Source: Bacteroidales bacterium UBA3843
GTDB lineage: Bacteria; Bacteroidota; Bacteroidia; Bacteroidales; Paludibacteraceae
Assembly (NCBI GenBank): GCA_002392745.1
Contig: DGHR01000016.1
Span: 1 to 62,501 of the forward strand
Length of the DNA stretch: 62,501 nt
Reading direction: 5' to 3'
Shown here: in pieces, positions 34,056 to 42,568 of the stretch
How the letters are laid out: the number at the start of each line of letters is the position of its first letter
Position numbering within the stretch: the first letter of the stretch is position 1
Made by a program: the position numbers and the translations under genes
The notes under the pieces: generated by a model
Told to the model about the DNA's origin: nothing
Databases searched by the model: none
What the model saw: the letters and a program-made list of their open reading frames with translations, nothing else

Positions 34056-35593
34056 AACAGCGACTATTTGTTTGGATAACGGCTTGCCTCTGTGCAGCCG
34101 GCTGCTGGGCGGTCACCCAGCAAGGGAACGTGCGCACCATTGCCCGCAAAAACAAGGTGGGAAAACCCGTCGAGGGGGTGGTGATACGTCTGCAAGGCTC
34201 CCATAACAAAGTGGCAAGCCGCACCAACGGCGATTTCAGCCTGCTGCTGCACGACCTGCGCAACGGAGAACCGTACACGATAGCCAGTATCGTCAAGTCC
34301 GGTTACGAACCCGCCGAACAGGAACTGATAGGCAGGCGCATTCCCTGCTCAGACCTGGTGCCGCTGGAGGTGCTGTTGGTCAGCCGGATAGACCTGATGC
34401 AGGAGAAAGAGGAGATAGAGACCAAGGCGCGCGAGAACGTGGAGGTCTACTACCGGGCGCGCATAGATAGCCTGGAACGAATGGTAGCGGAGCACAGGCT
34501 GACGCAGGCCGAATGGGCGGCGCAGAAACAGAGGCTGGAGAACCAGTACGAGAGTTTCGAACCGCTGCTGCAGGCCATGTCCGATGTGCTGGCGCGGACA
34601 GACTACACACGCATGGATTCGCTGACAGCCATGATTCAGCAGGCCGTGGAGAACGGCAATCCCGAGGAGGCGGAGCGGCTGCTGAGAGAGAAAGGAAGCA
34701 TGGCGCAGCGAGAGGCTGTCCTGCGCGAATGGGGAAAGAATATCCGGGCTTTGCAACAAGAGGTGGACAACAACCGCTCGGAGTATCTCCGCCAAAAACG
34801 GGTGCTGGAGGATGACTGCTACCGTCTGTATGCTTCCTTCCTGACCCGTTTCCAAAACGACAGCGCCGCCTGTTATATCCGGAAACGTGCTGCGCTGGAC
34901 ACAACGAATGTGGACTACCAGCTGCAGGCAGGGCAGTTTGTCAAGGATATCATGGCGGATTACCGGTCCGCAGACATCTATTTCCGCCGCGCATACCGTC
35001 TGGCGGAGAGTCAGTACGGCGAACAGAGCGGTCAGATGGCTACTGCCTGCAACGAGTTAGGTCTGCTGGCGAAACAGCAACGCGACTATACAGCCGCCGC
35101 CGGATGGTACGAACGCTCGCTGACCATCCGCGAGAAACTGCGCGGCAGGAACTCATTAGCGGTGGCTGAGGCGCTGAACAACATGGGCGAACTCTACCGC
35201 GCGCAGAAGGACCTGAAAAAGACTATGGACTGCCACCGGCGCGCGCTGAAGATACGCGAGAAACAACTGGGAGAGCGCAGCCTTGAGGCCGCAGAGAGCA
35301 AGTTCAACATAGCGGGTGTGTATTACCAGCAGAAGCAATATGCGAAAGCCGAGGCGCTCTATCTGGAGGTGAAGGAGGTCTATCAGGCAAACAGCAAGAC
35401 ACCGCAAACCAAGATGGCTGCGGCGTTCAACAACCTGGGCGGAGTGGCATACATGCAGGAGAAATACGCGGAAGCCGCCGCTTTTTTCCAACAGGCGGTG
35501 GAGATATACACCCGGGTCCTCGGGGCGCAGCACCCTATGACCCGCAACGCCATGAACAACAGCGCAGTTTGCAAACAGAAAACAGAACATTAA
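34052..35593 (+). CDS. Exported TPR protein with N-terminal carboxypeptidase-regulatory-like domain
   Basis: A 513-residue protein with a signal peptide (MKQRLFVWITACLCAAGCWA). A CarboxypepD_reg-like beta domain follows at about 25-110 (GKPVEGVVIRLQGSHNKVAS), then a long coiled-coil segment (about 115-270), then five to six TPR units at about 300-510 (LGLLAKQQRDYTAAAGWYER; LNNMGELYRAQKDLKKTMDC; LGGVAYMQEKYAEAAAFFQQ). It probably sits in the periplasm and could bind the outer domain of the TIR protein (inference). It overlaps that gene by 4 nt and is 13 nt before the first LRR gene. Confidence 0.88.
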   Translation: MKQRLFVWITACLCAAGCWAVTQQGNVRTIARKNKVGKPVEGVVIRLQGSHNKVASRTNGDFSLLLHDLRNGEPYTIASIVKSGYEPAEQELIGRRIPCSDLVPLEVLLVSRIDLMQEKEEIETKARENVEVYYRARIDSLERMVAEHRLTQAEWAAQKQRLENQYESFEPLLQAMSDVLARTDYTRMDSLTAMIQQAVENGNPEEAERLLREKGSMAQREAVLREWGKNIRALQQEVDNNRSEYLRQKRVLEDDCYRLYASFLTRFQNDSAACYIRKRAALDTTNVDYQLQAGQFVKDIMADYRSADIYFRRAYRLAESQYGEQSGQMATACNELGLLAKQQRDYTAAAGWYERSLTIREKLRGRNSLAVAEALNNMGELYRAQKDLKKTMDCHRRALKIREKQLGERSLEAAESKFNIAGVYYQQKQYAKAEALYLEVKEVYQANSKTPQTKMAAAFNNLGGVAYMQEKYAEAAAFFQQAVEIYTRVLGAQHPMTRNAMNNSAVCKQKTEH

Positions 35594-35606
35594 ACAGCCG
35601 AAAACC

Positions 35607-37097
35607 ATGAAAAGAATCTATTTCTTTCTTTTATGTATCTGTCTGAGTTCCCTGCCGCTCTTTGCGGATGACATGTCGGATGCGAGAGACAAAGCGGATT
35701 TCTGGGAACAGGGCAGGCAGATGAATGATTCGTTGTATTATAAAATCCTGGGCGGAGACAGTGTGGCGCTCGTCTCGGCGGGAACGGACCTGGATTCGCT
35801 GGAGATACCCGCTTATGCAACCTCTACCGGTACCGTGTACAGGGTAACGGCTATAGCAGACAGCGCTTTCTATAACGTAGGGTATTTGCGTACCCGGCTG
35901 ACAAAAATCATACTGCCGAATACCATCAATACTATTGGGGCTTACGCGTTTGCAGGCTACAAAGTGTTGCGTGAGATATCTATTCCTGACCAACTGATAA
36001 CAATGGGGGACCGGGCTTTCCTGGCTTGCTCAGTTCTGGATAATGTTATTATCCCGGGCACTCTGGTTACTATCCCCAACTACGCCTTCAGTCAATGCAC
36101 TGCGCTGAAGAATATAACCTTGTTAGAGGGAGTAAGAATGATAATGCAAAGTACGTTCTCCGATTGTACTTCGCTCAAACAGATTACTTTGCCGCAAAGT
36201 CTGACAACAATATCACACTATGCTTTTAGTAGTTGTTCTAGCCTGAAAACTATTGTTATCCCAGATAAAGTATCTGACATCTATGTAGGCGCGTTCACAG
36301 ACTGCACCAAGTTGACGCAGGTGCAACTACCTGCAGGTTTGACTAAACTTTGGTCTGCTGCATTCCGGAAATGTCCTCTCCAATCGCTGTATCTACCCGA
36401 GAAACTGACATATATCAGTGCTTCTTCGTTTATGTGTGATAACCTTTCTGCTGTCTATTGTGCGGCTACCACTATACCGAAATTACAAGATAGTACAGCA
36501 TTCTATTTTTCCGATGCATCAGGAGAAACGATGGTGGATACGTTGTATGTACCATACCGTCTTGTTGATGCGTATAAAACTTCCGCATGGAAAAAAAGGT
36601 TCAAAAATATTATTGGATATATGTATGGTGAGTCTGATGTGTCGAATATAACCTCCAACTCAGCCTCCATCATGTGGCAACCGGACCCAACTGTCCAATT
36701 ATATAAGATTGATGTGTTTCAAGAGACGACTCTTTTTGCCCACTATGAGGTGGACGGAGAGGGAAAAGTCATCTCGTCACAACGCTTTGCGCAGGGTGTT
36801 TATCGCCAGAAGAAAGACAGCACTCAGAGTTCCACCGACTATTTTGTCATTTCGCTTGGCGGACTCTCTGCCGGTACGGATTATAACTACACCATCCAAG
36901 GTATGAACGCTTCTAACGAAGTGGTTTATCACGAACAGGGCTCTTTCACCACTAAGACCGGTGAGGAGGCTCTATCACCCGTGGAGGCTGACAACTCCAA
37001 ACGCAAGACACGCAAAATTTTCCGTGATGGACAATTATGGATAGAGCGTAATGGCAAGGCATATACTCTCACAGGAGCATATGTATCTATGCCATAG
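35607..37097 (+). CDS. Exported BspA-type leucine-rich-repeat protein, first copy
   Basis: A 496-residue protein. Signal peptide at about 1-20, then about eight BspA/LRR_5 repeats at about 75-300 (AFSQCTALKNITLLEGV; AFSSCSSLKTIVIPDKVSDI). A fibronectin-III-like domain follows at about 345-455 (DYFVISLGGLSAGTDYNYTI). The C-terminal motif is RKIFRDGQLWIERNGKAYTL. That tail, K-x-x-x-DG-x-x-x-I-x-x-x-GK-x-Y-T-L, is shared by the next two proteins and could be a sorting or anchoring signal (inference). BspA repeats often bind host or bacterial surface partners. The DNA is AT-richer than the upstream genes of the operon. Confidence 0.9.
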   Translation: MKRIYFFLLCICLSSLPLFADDMSDARDKADFWEQGRQMNDSLYYKILGGDSVALVSAGTDLDSLEIPAYATSTGTVYRVTAIADSAFYNVGYLRTRLTKIILPNTINTIGAYAFAGYKVLREISIPDQLITMGDRAFLACSVLDNVIIPGTLVTIPNYAFSQCTALKNITLLEGVRMIMQSTFSDCTSLKQITLPQSLTTISHYAFSSCSSLKTIVIPDKVSDIYVGAFTDCTKLTQVQLPAGLTKLWSAAFRKCPLQSLYLPEKLTYISASSFMCDNLSAVYCAATTIPKLQDSTAFYFSDASGETMVDTLYVPYRLVDAYKTSAWKKRFKNIIGYMYGESDVSNITSNSASIMWQPDPTVQLYKIDVFQETTLFAHYEVDGEGKVISSQRFAQGVYRQKKDSTQSSTDYFVISLGGLSAGTDYNYTIQGMNASNEVVYHEQGSFTTKTGEEALSPVEADNSKRKTRKIFRDGQLWIERNGKAYTLTGAYVSMP

Positions 37098-37170
37098 CGT
37101 GAAAAGAAGAATATATTCAAGAGAAACACTTCTGTTTGAATGGTGAAAACGAATTCAAAATCAACAAGAA

Positions 37171-39039
37171 ATGAAAAAGATTTACTTATATGTTGTGATT
37201 GTTTTGCTATTTGTAATAGAACAACTGTTCGCTTATGATTTTACGGTCAATGACGTTAATGGAAACGCCATCTATTATAACTATCTCGGTGGAGATAGCG
37301 TTGCAATCACATACGATAAAATGCTTCAGAGTTCTTATGCAGGAGATATAGTTATCCCTTCCAATGTATTTGTAGAACTTTCTACGTATCGGATTACAAG
37401 CATTGGAAATTATGCTTTCTGTGGAGGCGCTCTAACATCTATAATTATCCCCAATAGTGTGACAAACATCGGGAAATCTGCTTTTTATGGGTGCAATAAA
37501 CTGATTTCAATAGAAATTCCTGAAAGCGTTACTAGTATTGGAGAGACTGCTTTTGGTTATTGCAGAAGTCTTACATCTATAGATTTGCCCAATAGCATCA
37601 CGAACATTGCAAAATATACTTTTTTGAATTGTACTGGTTTGACCTCTGTGACGATTCCTAATAGCGTCATTAGTATTGGTATTTCCGCTTTTGATGGATG
37701 CCATAAACTATCCTCGCTTTCCGTTCCTGGTAATGTCTCCGACATAGGAGAATATGCCTTTGAAAGTTGTTTCCATCTGGACTCTATTGTCGTTCCTAAC
37801 TCCGTAACAAGTATCGGAGACAATGCCTTTTTATATGTCCGGAACATAGTTTATAATGGAGAAGCAACAGGTTCTCCTTGGGGTGCCAAAAGCATAAACG
37901 GCTGTGCAGAGGGGCCATTAGTGTATGCTGACAAAAACAAACAGATATTATTGGCCTGTTCCGTCACTGCAACTGATGTGGTTATTCCTGAAAGTGTTAC
38001 TGAAATCGGGCCTAATGCTTTTTATCATTGTGAGAGCCTTTCCTCTATTGACATTCCCAATAGCGTCACAAGTATCGGAGAGAATGCTTTCTTTGTATGC
38101 AGCAGCCTGACATCCGTGACTATTCCCAAAAGCGTCGCAAGCATTGGAAATACTGTTTTTTCTAGTTGTAGCAACCTAACCTCTATATGCGTCGAAGTCG
38201 GCAACGCAAAATATGATAGCAGAGAGCATTGTAACGCCTTGGTAGAAACTGCTTCAAATACACTGATAGAGGGTTGTAAGAACACAACTATCCCCAATAG
38301 CATCACAAGTATTGGAAATGAGGCTTTCTTTTATTGCACTGGTTTGACCTCTGTGATAATTCCTAATAGCGTCACAAGCATTGGAGACAATGCTTTCAAT
38401 GGGTGTAGTGCTTTAGACACTGTTATATGCAAAGCCATTGTACCTCCGATGCCAGGAACACTGCCTTTTGGAAGTATATCCCCGACTGCCGTTTTGTTTG
38501 TCCCCTACGAATCTATAGACGCGTACAAAGCTATCTCGGAATATGTCAGCAAGTTCTATGTCATCGAGGGTTTCTCGTTCGTAGAAGATATCACTGAGGA
38601 GTCCGCGGTGCTCAAATGGATTCCCGATACGGCAGTCACGCAGTATAAGATTGATGTATACCAAAACACGACCCATATTGCGCATTATGAGGTGGACGGC
38701 AACGGACATGTCATATCCGGACCAAACGGTTTGCCTTCCATATACCATCAGAAGATGGATACAACAACCAGTTCCACCGACTATTTTGTCATTTCGCTTG
38801 GCGGACTCTCTGCCGGTACGGATTATAACTACACCATTGATGGCACCAATGCACAAAACATGTCTGTTTATCATGAAGAGGGAAGCTTCACAACGCAAAG
38901 CGAACCGGTGCCGGGACTTGGAATTACCGAAACACCGGATGACCCGCGGCGTGCGCGCAAAATCCTGCGCAACGGACATGTTTTCATTGTGCGTGACGGC
39001 AAGACATATACCCTGCAAGGAACACGGATTGAAGACTAA
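37171..39039 (+). CDS. Exported BspA-type leucine-rich-repeat protein, second copy
   Basis: A 622-residue protein. Signal peptide (MKKIYLYVVIVLLFVIEQLFA), then about a dozen near-regular repeats of 23 residues with the core IPNSVTSIGDNAFNGCSAL (about 70-430). A fibronectin-III-like domain and the tail RKILRNGHVFIVRDGKTYTL follow. Some repeats are almost identical, pointing to recent repeat expansion. The last 366 nt or so of the conserved part (38622-38987) are nearly identical to the same part of the third copy. Confidence 0.92.
   Translation: MKKIYLYVVIVLLFVIEQLFAYDFTVNDVNGNAIYYNYLGGDSVAITYDKMLQSSYAGDIVIPSNVFVELSTYRITSIGNYAFCGGALTSIIIPNSVTNIGKSAFYGCNKLISIEIPESVTSIGETAFGYCRSLTSIDLPNSITNIAKYTFLNCTGLTSVTIPNSVISIGISAFDGCHKLSSLSVPGNVSDIGEYAFESCFHLDSIVVPNSVTSIGDNAFLYVRNIVYNGEATGSPWGAKSINGCAEGPLVYADKNKQILLACSVTATDVVIPESVTEIGPNAFYHCESLSSIDIPNSVTSIGENAFFVCSSLTSVTIPKSVASIGNTVFSSCSNLTSICVEVGNAKYDSREHCNALVETASNTLIEGCKNTTIPNSITSIGNEAFFYCTGLTSVIIPNSVTSIGDNAFNGCSALDTVICKAIVPPMPGTLPFGSISPTAVLFVPYESIDAYKAISEYVSKFYVIEGFSFVEDITEESAVLKWIPDTAVTQYKIDVYQNTTHIAHYEVDGNGHVISGPNGLPSIYHQKMDTTTSSTDYFVISLGGLSAGTDYNYTIDGTNAQNMSVYHEEGSFTTQSEPVPGLGITETPDDPRRARKILRNGHVFIVRDGKTYTLQGTRIED
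38622..38987 (+). repeat. 366-bp direct repeat, copy 1 (LRR gene 2)
   Basis: It encodes the FN3-like domain and part of the C-terminal tail. Compared with 39955-40320 (offset 1333) I see only a handful of base differences, for example AAC/AGC at the GPNG/GPSG codon. A shorter stretch of about 60 bp is also shared with LRR gene 1 near 36832. Confidence 0.92.
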
Positions 39040-39052
39040 GGAGTATCAAGCT

Positions 39053-40375
39053 ATGAAAAGACTATCGGAATTAATAATTGTAATCTTTTGTTTCTTCGCC
39101 GGTGTATTATCTGCAAGAGCCGAGATTACAATGGACGAACGACTGAATGCCCCAAGGCCGGATACGCTTGGCGGTATAGGAGGAATATCAGACTATAGTT
39201 TTTACGATTTTATAACGATTGGCCACTATCCGAATGTTTCTGAGGATACACTGTTCTGCACGCTCAAAGGGGGAGACAGTGTGGCTATCGTAGGAATAGA
39301 ACGTTATAATGGTTGGTCACAGCCTAATATCCCGGATACTACTTATATCCCGTCATACGTTAAAAACAGTGAAACGAATATAGTTTACAGAGTAACTAAT
39401 ATATCCGGCAACGCGTACAATGGTGTGCCTATTACGCATATTACTCTTCCCAAGACGCTCAAAAGCATAGAGAACTCTGCTTTTTACGGTTCATCACTGA
39501 CATCCATTACTATTCCGGATAGCGTGTATTATATATCCAGGCTGAATCCTCCTTTCCAGTATTGTGCATGGCTGGACTCAATCAACGTGTCGCCGGCTAA
39601 CGCTACTTTCCGTTCTTTAGATGGTGTTTTGTTTGATAAGGCGATGGATACATTGTATGCTTTTCCGGGAGGCAGAGTGGGTAATTATGCCATCCCTCAA
39701 AGCGTTAAATACATTGGCAGGCGTGCGTTCATTGGCTGCGGATTGATAGATACTATCGATTGTGATATCCCGGTACCGCCGACTTTAGAGACCAATGCCT
39801 TTCATGCAATGACGATGACTACCGTTCTGCGTGTGCCTTTCGCTTCGTTAAATGCATATAAGGCAATCAGCGGTTATGCGAGTGCTTTTGCAGATATAAT
39901 CAGTTTTTCCAATGTGTCGGACATCACAGAGACTTCCGCCAAACTATATTGGCGTCCCGATACGGCAGTCACGCAGTATAAGATTGATGTATACCAAAAC
40001 ACGACCCATATTGCGCATTATGAGGTGGACGGCAACGGACATGTCATATCCGGACCAAGCGGTTTGCCTTCCATATACCATCAGAAGATGGATACAACAA
40101 CCAGTTCCACCGACTATTTTGTCATTTCGCTTGGCGGACTCTCTGCCGGTACGGATTATAACTACACCATTGATGGCACCAATGCACAAAACATGTCTGT
40201 TTATCATGAAGAGGGAAGCTTCACAACGCAAAGCGAACCGGTGCCGGGACTTGGAATTACCGAAACTCCGGATGACCCGCGCTGTGCGCGCAAAATCCTG
40301 CGCAACGGACATGTCTTCATAATCATAGGAAACGAGACATACACCCTGCAAGGGCAAAAAATCAAAGACAGATGA
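39053..40375 (+). CDS. Exported BspA-type leucine-rich-repeat protein, third copy
   Basis: About 440 residues from the ATG at 39053. Signal peptide MKRLSELIIVIFCFFAGVLS, then a short LRR_5 part (about 105-265; YNGVPITHITLPKTLKSIEN; AIPQSVKYIGRRAFIGC). The same FN3-like domain and tail as copy 2 follow, with RKILRNGHVFIIIGNETYTL. It is the shortest of the three. Its end overlaps the methionine sulfoxide reductase gene by 4 nt. Confidence 0.9.
   Translation: MKRLSELIIVIFCFFAGVLSARAEITMDERLNAPRPDTLGGIGGISDYSFYDFITIGHYPNVSEDTLFCTLKGGDSVAIVGIERYNGWSQPNIPDTTYIPSYVKNSETNIVYRVTNISGNAYNGVPITHITLPKTLKSIENSAFYGSSLTSITIPDSVYYISRLNPPFQYCAWLDSINVSPANATFRSLDGVLFDKAMDTLYAFPGGRVGNYAIPQSVKYIGRRAFIGCGLIDTIDCDIPVPPTLETNAFHAMTMTTVLRVPFASLNAYKAISGYASAFADIISFSNVSDITETSAKLYWRPDTAVTQYKIDVYQNTTHIAHYEVDGNGHVISGPSGLPSIYHQKMDTTTSSTDYFVISLGGLSAGTDYNYTIDGTNAQNMSVYHEEGSFTTQSEPVPGLGITETPDDPRCARKILRNGHVFIIIGNETYTLQGQKIKDR
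39955..40320 (+). repeat. 366-bp direct repeat, copy 2 (LRR gene 3)
   Basis: Partner of 38622-38987. The near-identity at both silent and replacement sites, against strong divergence of the LRR parts, indicates recent duplication or gene conversion. Confidence 0.92.
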
Positions 40376-40827
40376 CTAAACAAGAACAATATGAGGCGCT
40401 ACTGCCGCAGATAGAGGCGCTGGTGGCAGGCGAGACGGACCGGACCGCCAACATGGCAAACGCGGCGGCTGTACTGCACGAGGCGTTCGGCTTCTGGTGG
40501 ACGGGCTTTTATCGCGTCCTACCTGCGGAGGAGGAACGCGTTCTGGTGTTGGGACCTTTCCAGGGACCGGTGGCTTGCACGCGCATCCCGTTCGGCAAAG
40601 GCGTCTGCGGCACGGCGTGGCAACGCGCAGAGACGGTCATTGTGCCGGACGTACATCTCTTTCCTGGACATATAGCCTGTTCCTCGCTCTCGCAAAGCGA
40701 GATTGTTGTACCCCTCCTGCGCGACGGACAGGTCATTGCCGTACTGGATATAGACAGCCGCGAAAGGAACACTTTTGACGAGACCGACAGATATTATTTG
40801 GAAAAAATTGCTGCTGCTCTTGCATAA
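40372..40827 (+). CDS. msrC: GAF-domain free methionine-(R)-sulfoxide reductase
   Basis: A 151-residue single GAF domain protein of the YebR/fRMsr family, which reduces free methionine-R-sulfoxide in the cytoplasm using thioredoxin. FWWTGFYRVL and the three conserved cysteines are visible: GPVACTRIPFGKGVCGTAW (two) and HIACSSLSQSEIVVPLL (one). Length matches the family. It is co-translated with the third LRR gene (ATGA overlap), so it is the seventh and last gene of the TIR/macro operon. It may have been trapped there, or may repair oxidative damage during the response. Confidence 0.93.
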   Translation: MTKQEQYEALLPQIEALVAGETDRTANMANAAAVLHEAFGFWWTGFYRVLPAEEERVLVLGPFQGPVACTRIPFGKGVCGTAWQRAETVIVPDVHLFPGHIACSSLSQSEIVVPLLRDGQVIAVLDIDSRERNTFDETDRYYLEKIAAALA

Positions 40828-40842
40828 ACCGGATTTTTTTAG

Positions 40843-40850
40843 TACCTTTG
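40843..40850 (+). promoter_or_regulatory. -7 box (TACCTTTG) upstream of the deoxynucleoside kinases
   Basis: TACCTTTG comes shortly after the msrC stop. The leader to the ATG at 41113 would be about 255 nt and contains two heptamer arrays and a hairpin (41027-41064). Confidence 0.75.
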
Positions 40851-40887
40851 CACGCAGAATTGGGTAAAGCTTATAGGTTATAGGAAT

Positions 40888-40915
40888 CAAGAGTCAAGAG
40901 TCAAGAGTCAAGAGT
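40888..40915 (+). repeat. CAAGAGT heptamer array
   Basis: Four exact copies of CAAGAGT in the leader of the first deoxynucleoside kinase gene. Confidence 0.95.
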
Positions 40916-40981
40916 TAGGACAAGTTACTATAGACGACACATTTTAGTCTTTATTCCATATTCCTGACTCCTTAATCAATT

Positions 40982-41023
40982 ACCAATCACCAATCACCAA
41001 TCACCAATCACCAATAACCAATA
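40982..41023 (+). repeat. ACCAATC heptamer array
   Basis: Four ACCAATC units and two ACCAATA units in direct succession (42 nt). They are contiguous with no spacers, so this is not a CRISPR array. Confidence 0.95.
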
Positions 41024-41026
41024 ACC

Positions 41027-41064
41027 CGGAGCGTCCTTCCGCTTATCGGAAGGAGCGGCCTCCG
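41027..41064 (+). other. Nested hairpin in the dNK leader
   Basis: TCCTTCCG-CTTAT-CGGAAGGA (41034-41054) is a perfect 8-bp hairpin, flanked by CGGAG/CTCCG (41027-41031, 41060-41064). No T tract follows, so it is not a typical terminator. Confidence 0.75.
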
Positions 41065-41112
41065 CCGAGAAAGGTAATAATCATACACCAATAACCTTTA
41101 ACCTTTAACATT

Positions 41113-41769
41113 ATGTACATCGCCATAGCAGGAAATATAGGTGCCGGTAAGACCACGCTGACCAAGATGTTGGCGCGGTACTACGGATGGGAGCCGCGCT
41201 TCGAGAGCGTGAGCTTCAACCCCTATCTGGAGGACTACTACGGCGATATCAAGCGATGGGCTTTCTGTCTGGAGACCTATTTCCTCAAAGAGCGCTTCAA
41301 GGACATGCTGGCGGTCCAGCAGGCCGGGCACACTATCGTGCAGGACCGCTCCATCTTCGAGGGCGTCTATGTCTTCGTCCGCAATAACTACGAACGCGGA
41401 GACCTCTCCGAACGCGATTTCCAGACCTTCATGGAGCTCTTCGAACTGATGAAGTCGCAGATGAAAATGCCTGACCTGATGATTTATCTCCGCAAGTCCG
41501 TACCTGCACTCGTCGCGCAGATCCAAAAACGCGGTAGGGACTATGAACAGCAGATGGAGATTGACTATCTCAGGGGGCTTAACGAAAAATACGAGGACTT
41601 TATCTTCCATAAATACGAGGGGCGGGTGCTGGTCATCGAGTCGGACGGAATGGATTTTGAGAACAACCCCTCGGATTTCCGCACGGTGATTGACCGCGTC
41701 GATGCAGAGCTCTTCGGACTCTTCAGCGAACATAATTGGTCAAATGACAGAAACGAACACAATGTTTAA
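41113..41769 (+). CDS. Deoxynucleoside kinase, first paralogue
   Basis: A 218-residue enzyme that phosphorylates deoxynucleosides (dA/dG/dC type) for salvage. It has the P-loop AGNIGAGKTTLTKML at the N-terminus, the specificity element WEPRFESVSFNPYL, the DRS-type motif VQDRSIFEGVYVF, and the lid arginines QIQKRGRDYEQ. Length fits the dCK/dGK family. A second copy follows after a 145-nt gap, a pair typical of Bacteroidetes that may form heteromers or split substrates. Confidence 0.95.
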   Translation: MYIAIAGNIGAGKTTLTKMLARYYGWEPRFESVSFNPYLEDYYGDIKRWAFCLETYFLKERFKDMLAVQQAGHTIVQDRSIFEGVYVFVRNNYERGDLSERDFQTFMELFELMKSQMKMPDLMIYLRKSVPALVAQIQKRGRDYEQQMEIDYLRGLNEKYEDFIFHKYEGRVLVIESDGMDFENNPSDFRTVIDRVDAELFGLFSEHNWSNDRNEHNV

Positions 41770-41792
41770 CCACTATAACAACTCCTTGGGCT

Positions 41793-41912
41793 AGGAGTGC
41801 TCTCCCCTCGGGACGTGCGCTAACAACGTGCACACGGACCGAAGAGCGAGAGCAAGGCGAAAGATTATATGAGCGACAAGGTCGCGAATCATTCTGAGCC
41901 TTAGCTCGCGCG
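41793..41912 (+). repeat. P2 composite hairpin element, copy b (5' of second dNK)
   Basis: GTGCTCTC-CCTCGGGACGT, the arm GTGCGC/GTGCAC, CGGACCGAAGAGCGAGAGC, then a second arm (AAGGC/GCCTT, GATT/AATC, GCGAC/GTCGC) and AGCTCGCGCG ending 2 nt before the ATG at 41915. Joints match copy a upstream of tatA, and the stems differ but pair. It fills the gap between the two kinase genes. Confidence 0.82.
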
Positions 41913-41914
41913 AC

Positions 41915-42568
41915 ATGCATATTGCAGTAGCAGGAAACATCGGCTGTGGCAAGACCACGCTGACCAACATGTTAGCCAAACATTATGGCTGGGAACCGCG
42001 CTTCGAGAGCGTGGAGTACAACCCCTATCTGGCGGATTTCTATGCCGATATGGCGCGGTGGTCGTTCAATCTGCAGGTCTATTTCCTCAACAAACGCTTC
42101 AAGGATATAGTCGAAATCGGCAAGTCGGACAAGTATATCATTCAGGACCGTACGATTTACGAGGACGCGCGTATCTTCGCGCCTAACCTGCACGACCAGG
42201 GACTGATGTCTGACCGCGATTTTGACAACTATCAGGACCTCTTCGACCTCATGACTACGCTGGTCAAGATGCCGGACCTGCTCATCTATGTCCGCGCATC
42301 CGTCCCTACACTCGTCGCGCAAATCCAAAAACGCGCACGCGGATACGAACAGCAGATCAAACTCGACTACCTCCAGGGACTCAACGACAAGTACGAGAAC
42401 TGGATTAAGGACTACAAGGGCAAACTGCTCATTATCGAGGGCGATACCTGCAAGTTCGGAGACAACCCCGAGGACTTCCGCTGGGTCACCGACCATATTG
42501 ATGCCGAGCTCTTCGGTCTCTTCCCGTTTGAAAGCGAAGCAACCACCGGAAAAGAGATAGCAGGGTGA
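41915..42568 (+). CDS. Deoxynucleoside kinase, second paralogue
   Basis: A 217-residue enzyme with the same layout as the first kinase: P-loop AGNIGCGKTTLTNML, WEPRFESVEYNPYLADFYAD, IQDRTIYEDARIF and lid QIQKRARGYEQ. The two proteins are similar along their whole length but have diverged in the catalytic DRS/DRT motif and in the C-terminus, as expected of old paralogues with different substrates. The stop overlaps the GTG start of the AraC gene by 4 nt. Confidence 0.95.
   Translation: MHIAVAGNIGCGKTTLTNMLAKHYGWEPRFESVEYNPYLADFYADMARWSFNLQVYFLNKRFKDIVEIGKSDKYIIQDRTIYEDARIFAPNLHDQGLMSDRDFDNYQDLFDLMTTLVKMPDLLIYVRASVPTLVAQIQKRARGYEQQIKLDYLQGLNDKYENWIKDYKGKLLIIEGDTCKFGDNPEDFRWVTDHIDAELFGLFPFESEATTGKEIAG

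Noticed and set aside
38651..39052. Upstream extension of the third LRR gene
   Set aside because: The frame is open by chance within the second LRR gene; a proper signal peptide begins at the ATG at 39053.
40982..41023. Possible CRISPR array (ACCAATC repeats)
   Set aside because: The units are 7 nt long and contiguous, without spacers, and no cas genes are present.
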